Shown piece by piece: positions 5,524 to 9,755 of a stretch of DNA of 9,755 bases. Source of the DNA: CAIKZZ01 sp037443765 (GTDB lineage Bacteria > Pseudomonadota > Gammaproteobacteria > Steroidobacterales > Steroidobacteraceae); the NCBI GenBank assembly GCA_037443765.1, contig JBBINS010000116.1, positions 1 through 9,755 of the forward strand, written 5' to 3'. Position 1 is the stretch's first letter. Each line of letters starts with the position of its first letter. The notes beneath the pieces were generated by a model that saw nothing but the letters and a program-made list of their open reading frames with translations, was not told the DNA's origin and ran no database searches. The translations under genes and the position numbers were made by a program.

Positions 5524-6198
5524 TCAGTGCGCGTCGGCCGCGGCCGGCGGGATCGGCTCGCCGTGCCGGATGCTGATCCTGAGCCGGCCGTGGGCGGATG
5601 CGCCGAGGTAGGCGACGCGCGCGGCCTCGGCGGCGGCCTCAGGCGAGGGGATCGGCGGCAGCTGCCGGCCCACGACCAGCTGCGCCGGCGTGAACACGAC
5701 GAGGTAGCGCTCGTGCGAGTGCTCCGGGTCGATGCCCAGCGAGAGGCGGTACGCCGGGGCGATCGTGCCCTCCTGCGTCGGCAGGTCGAAGCGCAGCAAC
5801 TCGAGCTCCGTCGAACGCGACACGAGGAAGTCGTCGGTCAGCACAGCGATCACCGGATAGAACACGCGCGCGTGCGCCGGATCCGGTGGTCCCTCGAGGA
5901 AGCTGCGCAAGTCGACGTAGAACGGTCCGCCGTCCGGCAGGCGGAACGCGCGGTACGCGCTGACCCCGGTCTGGAACTCGAAGGTCGGGCTCTTGGAGTC
6001 GATCGCGAACTCGACGGCGCCGTCGGCCGGCAGCGTCTCGTAGCGAAACTGGGCCGGGTCGGTCGGCTGCGCGACCGCCGGCGAGGCACTGCACGGCGAC
6101 GCGGCGGCGAGCGCGGCCAGGCCGAGCAGCGCGCGCGGCAGCCAATCGGCGCTCGACCGGACGGGACGTGCGGGGCTCATGGAGCGCAAGGCTAGCAT
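5524..6198 (-). CDS. MalM-like periplasmic protein
   Basis: A 224-residue protein with a long signal sequence: Arg residues at 11-22, hydrophobic LLGLAALAAA (24-33) and an AVA-Q cleavage site at 41-43. The mature part follows the layout of MalM, the maltose-operon periplasmic protein. It has a strand-rich core YRAFRLPDGGPFYVDLRSF (82-100), FYPVIAVLTDDF (113-124), then ERYLVVFTPAQLVVG (163-177), then an IP-SPEA linker and a closing HGRLRISI (203-210). E. coli MalM has comparable VFAPNVLILDQN, KLYVLVFTT and DGLLKLKV segments. The match is my recollection of the pattern, not an alignment. The function of MalM itself is unclear. No maltose genes are near. ATG 6198 was chosen for its AGGG about 7 nt upstream; ATG 6180 is six codons later and lacks a Shine-Dalgarno. 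Divergent from ptrB. Confidence 0.7.
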   Translation of the reverse strand: MLALRSMSPARPVRSSADWLPRALLGLAALAAASPCSASPAVAQPTDPAQFRYETLPADGAVEFAIDSKSPTFEFQTGVSAYRAFRLPDGGPFYVDLRSFLEGPPDPAHARVFYPVIAVLTDDFLVSRSTELELLRFDLPTQEGTIAPAYRLSLGIDPEHSHERYLVVFTPAQLVVGRQLPPIPSPEAAAEAARVAYLGASAHGRLRISIRHGEPIPPAAADAH

Positions 6199-6262
6199 GG
6201 CGGGCCCTGGGCGCCCCGGTCGAGTACCATAGCGGCCCCCCGTTCCCCAGGCCCGCGACCCG

Positions 6263-8332
6263 ATGCCCGGCGAGGCGCCCCAAGCTCCGCTGCGCCCGAC
6301 CGACGTCCCGTCGCCGTTCGGCACCCGCAGCGATCCGTACTACTGGATGCGCGACGACGCGCGCGCGGATCCCGACGTGCTCGCCTACCTCGCGGCCGAG
6401 AATGCCTACTGCGAGGCCATGCTCGGGCACCTCAAGCCCCTCGAGGAGCGGCTGTACGCCGAGATGATCGGGCGCCTGAAGCAGGACGATTCGACTGTGC
6501 CGGCGCTCGAGAACGGCTACTGGTACTACACGCGCTACGAGACCGGCCGCGAGTACCCGGTATACGCGCGCCGGGGGCCGGCGCGCGACGGGCCAGAGCA
6601 GGTGCTCGTGGACGCGAACCGCGAGGCCGAGGGTCGCGATTACTACGAGGTCGGCGGCCTCGAGGTGAGCCCCGACAACCGCACCCTCGCCTGTGCCGAG
6701 GACACGGTCGGGCGGCGCCAGTACACGGTGCGGTTCCGCGACCTCGCCGGCGGCGCGAGCTACGCCGAGCGGCTCGAGAACGTCGAGCCGGACCTCGCCT
6801 GGGCGGACGACTCGAGGACGCTGCTGTACGTCGCCAAGGATCCCGACACGCTGCTGGGCGACCGCGTCATGCGCCACGTGCTCGGCACGCCGGTAGAGTC
6901 CGACACGCTCGTCTACAAGGAACCCGACCCGAGCTTCTATCTCGGCGTGTACCGCGGCAAGACCGGCCGCTTCCTCTACATCGTGCTGCAGAGCACGGTG
7001 TCCTCCGAATACCGCTACGCGCTCGCCGCCGATCCGGCGCTCGGCTTCCGGGTCACGCTGCCGCGCGAGCGCGATCACGAGTACCAGCTCGACGACGTCG
7101 GCGAGCGCTTCGTGCTGCGCAGCAATCACGAGGCGCCGAACTTCCGCATCGTCTCGGTGTCGTTCGCGCAGGTGGCCGATCGCCGCGCGTGGCGCGACGA
7201 GGTCCCGGCGCGCGCCGACGCCTTCGTCGCGGGCTTCGACGTCTTTCGCGACTACCTCGCGGTGGCCGAGCGCTCGCAGGGGCTGCGCAAGCTCCGCGTC
7301 CGCTCGTGGGACGGGGCGCGCGAGTTCCTGATCGACGCCGACGAGCCGGCCTACACGATGGCCCTCGGCGCCAACGAGGAAGTCGACACGACCACGCTGC
7401 GCTACGTGTACTCGTCGCTGACGACGCCCAACACGACGTACGACTACGACATGGCGACCGGCGCGCGCGTGCTCCTGAAGCGCGACCCGGTGCTCGGTGG
7501 CTTCGACCCGCAGCGCTACGCGACCGAGTTCGCGTACGCGACGGCGCGCGACGGCGCGCGCGTGCCGGTCTCGCTGCTGTACCGCCGGGACGTGCCGCGC
7601 GACGGCTCCGCGCCGCTCTACCAGTACGCCTACGGCGCCTACGGCCTGTCGCAGGATCCGTCGTTCCGCTCGACGGTGTTCTCGCTGGTCGACCGCGGCT
7701 TCGTGTTCGCACTCGCGCACGTCCGCGGCGGGCAGGAGCTCGGCCGCGCGTGGTACGACGACGGCCGGCTGCTCCACAAGAAGAACTCGTTCACGGACTT
7801 CATCGACGTCACGCGCTTTCTGGTGCGCGAGCGCTATGCCGACGGCGCGCGGGTCTGCGCGATGGGCGGCAGCGCCGGCGGCCTGCTGGTCGGCGCGGTC
7901 GCGAACCTCGCCCCGTCCGACTACCGGGCGCTCGCGGCGCACGTGCCGTTCGTCGACATCGTCACGACGATGCTCGACGAGTCGATCCCGCTGACCACCA
8001 ACGAATACGACGAGTGGGGCAACCCCGCCGCCGACCGTGCCGTGTACGAGTACATGCGGTCGTACTCGCCGTACGACAACGTCGTGCGCCAGGACTACCC
8101 GGCGCTGCTCGTGACCACGGGCTTCCACGACAGCCAGGTGCAGTACTGGGAGCCGGCCAAGTGGGTCGCGCGGCTGCGCGCGCTGAAGACCGACGACCGC
8201 CCGCTCGTGTTCCGCACCAACCTCGAGGCCGGCCATGGCGGCCGCTCCGGGCGCTTCGAGCGTTACCGGGAGATCGCCGAGGAATTCGCATTCCTGCTCG
8301 ACCAGGTGGGCCTGGCCGGGCCGTCAACCTAA
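6263..8332 (+). CDS. ptrB: Oligopeptidase B (S9A prolyl-oligopeptidase family)
   Basis: A 689-residue cytoplasmic serine peptidase, the normal family length, cleaving short peptides after Arg/Lys. The N-terminal cap region starts with DPYYWMRDD (24-32), followed by a seven-bladed beta-propeller (about 75-410) and a C-terminal alpha/beta-hydrolase domain (about 415-685). The catalytic triad is visible: Ser537 in GGSAGG (535-540), Asp623 in GFHDSQV and His658 in EAGHGG. The S1 acidic pair that selects a basic P1 residue in oligopeptidase B appears as Glu581 and Asp583 in NEYDEWGNP (the enterobacterial form has Glu-x-Glu). HVRGGQELGRAWYDDGR (486-502) is another family signature. An in-frame TAG at 6230 leaves ATG 6263 as the first possible ATG; the Shine-Dalgarno is weak. 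gstA follows after 12 nt, so the two are probably co-transcribed. Confidence 0.97.
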   Translation: MPGEAPQAPLRPTDVPSPFGTRSDPYYWMRDDARADPDVLAYLAAENAYCEAMLGHLKPLEERLYAEMIGRLKQDDSTVPALENGYWYYTRYETGREYPVYARRGPARDGPEQVLVDANREAEGRDYYEVGGLEVSPDNRTLACAEDTVGRRQYTVRFRDLAGGASYAERLENVEPDLAWADDSRTLLYVAKDPDTLLGDRVMRHVLGTPVESDTLVYKEPDPSFYLGVYRGKTGRFLYIVLQSTVSSEYRYALAADPALGFRVTLPRERDHEYQLDDVGERFVLRSNHEAPNFRIVSVSFAQVADRRAWRDEVPARADAFVAGFDVFRDYLAVAERSQGLRKLRVRSWDGAREFLIDADEPAYTMALGANEEVDTTTLRYVYSSLTTPNTTYDYDMATGARVLLKRDPVLGGFDPQRYATEFAYATARDGARVPVSLLYRRDVPRDGSAPLYQYAYGAYGLSQDPSFRSTVFSLVDRGFVFALAHVRGGQELGRAWYDDGRLLHKKNSFTDFIDVTRFLVRERYADGARVCAMGGSAGGLLVGAVANLAPSDYRALAAHVPFVDIVTTMLDESIPLTTNEYDEWGNPAADRAVYEYMRSYSPYDNVVRQDYPALLVTTGFHDSQVQYWEPAKWVARLRALKTDDRPLVFRTNLEAGHGGRSGRFERYREIAEEFAFLLDQVGLAGPST

Positions 8333-8344
8333 GGAGAGGACCCG

Positions 8345-8950
8345 ATGAAGCTCTACTACTCGCCAGGCGCCTGCTCGCTTGCCTCGCACATCGCGCTCAA
8401 GGAGCTCGGAGTGCCGTTCGAGACGGAGGCCGTGAGCCTCGCGAAGAAGACGACGCGCAGCGGCGCCGACTTCAACGCGATCAACCCGAAGGGCTACGTC
8501 CCGGTGCTCGTGCTCGACTCCGGCTCGATCCTGACGGAAGGCACGGCGATCCTGCAGTACCTCGCGGACCAGAAGCCGGCGTCGGGCCTCGCGCCCGCGA
8601 ACGGCACGCTCGAGCGCTACCGCCTGCAGGAGTGGCTCGGCTTCATCAACTCCGAGATCCACAAGAGCTTCGGGCCGCTGTTCGACCCCACCGCCGCCGA
8701 CGCGGTCAAGGACGCGGCACGGCAGCGGATCGCGCGGCGCCTCGACTACACGCAGCAGGCGATCGCCGGGCACGACTTCCTGCTCGGCGCGCAGTTCACG
8801 GTCGCCGATGCCTACCTCTACACGGTGCTCAGCTGGACCGAGCACGCCGGCATCGACCTCGGCCGCTGGCCGGCGCTCAAGGCCTACCATGCGCGGATCG
8901 CGACGCGGCCCGCGGTGCAGGCGGCGCAGGCGGCGGAAAAGGCGCGCTGA
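8345..8950 (+). CDS. gstA: Glutathione S-transferase, beta class (GstA-like)
   Basis: A 201-residue cytoplasmic enzyme that conjugates or binds glutathione. It follows E. coli GstA (GST B1-1) closely along its length. The N-terminal thioredoxin-like domain opens MKLYYSPGACSLASHIALKE with the beta-class Cys10, then has NPKGYVPVLVLD (47-58, cis-Pro turn), and LTEGTAILQYLAD (63-75, the glutathione Ser/Thr-Glu contact). The helical domain carries EIHKSFGPLF (104-113) with His106, the second residue known to matter in the beta class, and the N-capping motif FTVADAYLYTVLSW (151-164). A strong AAGGAGAGG lies upstream of ATG 8345. Its place behind ptrB points to one transcript, though no functional link between the two is known to me. 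A hairpin follows 21 nt after the stop. Confidence 0.96.
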   Translation: MKLYYSPGACSLASHIALKELGVPFETEAVSLAKKTTRSGADFNAINPKGYVPVLVLDSGSILTEGTAILQYLADQKPASGLAPANGTLERYRLQEWLGFINSEIHKSFGPLFDPTAADAVKDAARQRIARRLDYTQQAIAGHDFLLGAQFTVADAYLYTVLSWTEHAGIDLGRWPALKAYHARIATRPAVQAAQAAEKAR

Positions 8951-8971
8951 GCGCGGGGCCCCGACCGGCTG

Positions 8972-8996
8972 CCGCGGACGGCGAGCTCGTCCGCGG
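8972..8996. terminator. Hairpin in the convergent gap after gstA
   Basis: CCGCGGACG (8972-8980) and CGTCCGCGG (8988-8996) form a perfect 9-bp stem with a 7-nt loop, 21 nt after the gstA stop. An outer GGGGCC (8955-8960) / GGCCCC (9011-9016) pair could enclose it. No T-tract. The gap between the convergent genes (8951-9123) holds no gene I can support; this hairpin is the only clear element and could serve both strands. Confidence 0.5.
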
Positions 8997-9123
8997 GGAC
9001 GTGCGCGAGGCCCCGTGACGACGGCGTGGCCCGTCCCGGACTCGGGCTCGAGGAAGGCGACGATCGGGCCGCCCGGCACCGCCGCGGCCGTCGCCGGGGA
9101 TCCGTCACGCGTGGTCGCGAGGG

Positions 9124-9573
9124 TCAGCCTCCGGCAGCGCGGTGGATGGCCTTGCGGATCCGGTTGTACGTGCCGCAGCGGCAGAGGTTGCCGTTGAGCG
9201 CGGTGTCGATCTCCTCGTCGGAGGGCGTGGGCTTGGTGCTGAGCAGCGCGACGGCCGACATGATCTGCCCGGACTGGCAGTAACCGCACTGCGGCACGTC
9301 CTCGGCGACCCAGGCGTCCTGGACCTTGCGGCCGAGCGCCGTCGCTCCGACGCCCTCGATGGTCGTGATCCGCTTGCCGGCGACCGACGACAGCGGCAGC
9401 ACGCAGGCCCGCGCCGGCTCGCCGTCGACGTGCACCGTGCAGGCGCCGCACAGTGCGGCGCCGCAGCCGAACTTGGTGCCGGTCAGGGCGAGCAGGTCGC
9501 GCAGCGCCCACAGCAGCGGCATCTCGGGCGGCGCGTCCAGCTCGTGGACCTGACCGTTGACCTCAAGGCGCAT
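9124..9573 (-). CDS. (2Fe-2S)-binding small subunit of a xanthine-oxidase-family molybdenum hydroxylase (IorA/CoxS-type)
   Basis: A 149-residue protein with the complete two-cluster layout. The plant-ferredoxin-like domain has Cys37, Cys42, Cys45 (GCGAALCGAC) and Cys57. The four-helix domain has Cys96 and Cys99 (QCGYCQSGQI) and Cys131 and Cys133 (LCRCGTYNRIRKAI). Length and motifs match the small subunit of isoquinoline 1-oxidoreductase and related aldehyde or CO dehydrogenases, which relays electrons from the molybdopterin subunit. No signal peptide, as is usual for this subunit. ATG 9573 has GGAG about 8 nt upstream. The large molybdopterin subunit normally follows on the same strand, but here the next gene is the convergent gstA, so the subunit has no partner on that side. 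The gene upstream is visible only as a 35-residue tail. Confidence 0.93.
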   Translation of the reverse strand: MRLEVNGQVHELDAPPEMPLLWALRDLLALTGTKFGCGAALCGACTVHVDGEPARACVLPLSSVAGKRITTIEGVGATALGRKVQDAWVAEDVPQCGYCQSGQIMSAVALLSTKPTPSDEEIDTALNGNLCRCGTYNRIRKAIHRAAGG

Positions 9574-9605
9574 CGCGGGCGCTCCGTTCCCCGGGGAAGG
9601 GCGCG

Positions 9606-9634
9606 AGCGTAGCGCGCCGCAGGGCGCGCGTCAT
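9606..9634 (-). promoter_or_regulatory. Candidate promoter with internal palindrome upstream of the 2Fe-2S gene
   Basis: On the minus strand ATGACG (9634-9629, 4/6 to the -35) and TACGCT (9611-9606, weak -10) are separated by 17 nt. The spacer contains GCGCGCC-GCAG-GGCGCGC (9612-9629), a 7-bp perfect inverted repeat. The same hairpin lies 17 nt after the stop of the gene at the right edge, so it may instead be that gene's terminator. The two readings cannot be separated from sequence alone. Confidence 0.25.
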
Positions 9635-9645
9635 GATGCGGCGGG

Positions 9646-9755
9646 TCAGGCGCTCGTGGACGGCCGGTCCGACGGGGGCAGCCCGCCGGTGCTCGTCGGG
9701 TCCTGCGGCGCCGGGACCGGCGCGGGGTCGGGGCGCGCTGCAGGCGCGGTGCCCG
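9646..9755 (-). CDS. C-terminal tail of an unidentified protein (partial)
   Basis: A minus-strand frame enters from the right edge and ends with TGA at 9648-9646 after 35 residues, rich in Pro, Ala and Ser/Thr (ending GLPPSDRPSTSA). Nearly every codon ends in G or C, like the confirmed genes, which supports real coding. Low-complexity Pro/Ala tails of this kind often follow a folded domain that would lie outside the window. It would be the gene upstream of the 2Fe-2S subunit, 72 nt away. No family can be assigned; any open frame in such GC-rich DNA can arise by chance, so confidence is limited. Confidence 0.4.
   Translation of the reverse strand, partial: GTAPAARPDPAPVPAPQDPTSTGGLPPSDRPSTSA

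Noticed and set aside
5639..8236. Very long open frame on the minus strand opposite ptrB (over 800 codons)
   Set aside because: Its translation is Arg/Ala/Val/His-rich with no recognisable domain, and it lies antisense to a textbook oligopeptidase B; long antisense frames are expected at this GC content.
7189..9018. About 600-codon plus-strand frame over the 3' half of ptrB and gstA
   Set aside because: It is a shifted frame of two well-identified genes; the composition is Arg/Ala/Gly-rich without domains.
8324..9511. Minus-strand frame opposite gstA that could be taken for a missing molybdopterin subunit after the 2Fe-2S gene
   Set aside because: Its translation shows none of the large-subunit motifs and is a shadow of gstA and of the 2Fe-2S gene itself.
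1..9755. CRISPR array, tRNA/rRNA, insertion sequence, toxin-antitoxin or phage-defence locus
   Set aside because: I saw no regularly spaced repeats, no tRNA-like cloverleaf, no transposase or integrase motifs and no defence-related domains on either strand.

Overview
The window is very GC-rich, with strong G/C preference at third codon positions in the genes I translated. It reads as ordinary chromosomal DNA of a Gram-negative bacterium, most likely a proteobacterium. The support is a beta-class GstA-type glutathione transferase, an oligopeptidase B, a periplasmic c-type cytochrome, an apparent lipoprotein and a MalM-like periplasmic protein. I cannot name a genus. I see no rRNA, tRNA, CRISPR array, transposase, integrase or phage gene.

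Layout, left to right. (1) A minus-strand gene enters from the left edge (1-441). Its visible C-terminal part is an aldo/keto reductase tail, but it is joined to an unrelated N-terminal region. (2) A divergent intergenic region with a perfect 9-bp inverted repeat leads to a plus-strand methyltransferase (555-1151). (3) A convergent minus-strand monohaem cytochrome c follows (1161-1610). (4) A plus-strand small Cys-rich lipoprotein of unknown function (1750-2190) ends at a strong hairpin. (5) A TetR-family repressor (2396-3019) has a palindrome and a -10-like box directly upstream of its ATG. Its 3' end overlaps a convergent exported PEBP/YbhB-like protein (3007-3564). (6) A tight plus-strand cluster (3642-5523) carries an exported unknown protein, a 70-residue KTSC-domain protein and an MprF-flippase-like membrane protein. 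(7) A minus-strand MalM-like periplasmic protein (5524-6198) shares a TGATCA stop-stop junction with that cluster. (8) A plus-strand pair encodes oligopeptidase B (ptrB) and glutathione transferase (gstA). (9) On the minus strand lie a two-[2Fe-2S] subunit of a molybdenum hydroxylase (9124-9573) with no large subunit beside it downstream, and the tail of another gene at the right edge.

The genes are mostly small independent units facing each other in divergent or convergent pairs. Only two stretches look like operons: 3642-5523 (coupled by overlap and short spacing) and ptrB-gstA (12 nt apart). I did not find a clear new defence or mobile system. The points most worth checking are the KTSC/MprF-like coupling, the aldo/keto reductase chimera at the left edge, the probable leaderless autoregulated TetR gene, and the molybdenum-hydroxylase small subunit lacking its partner.
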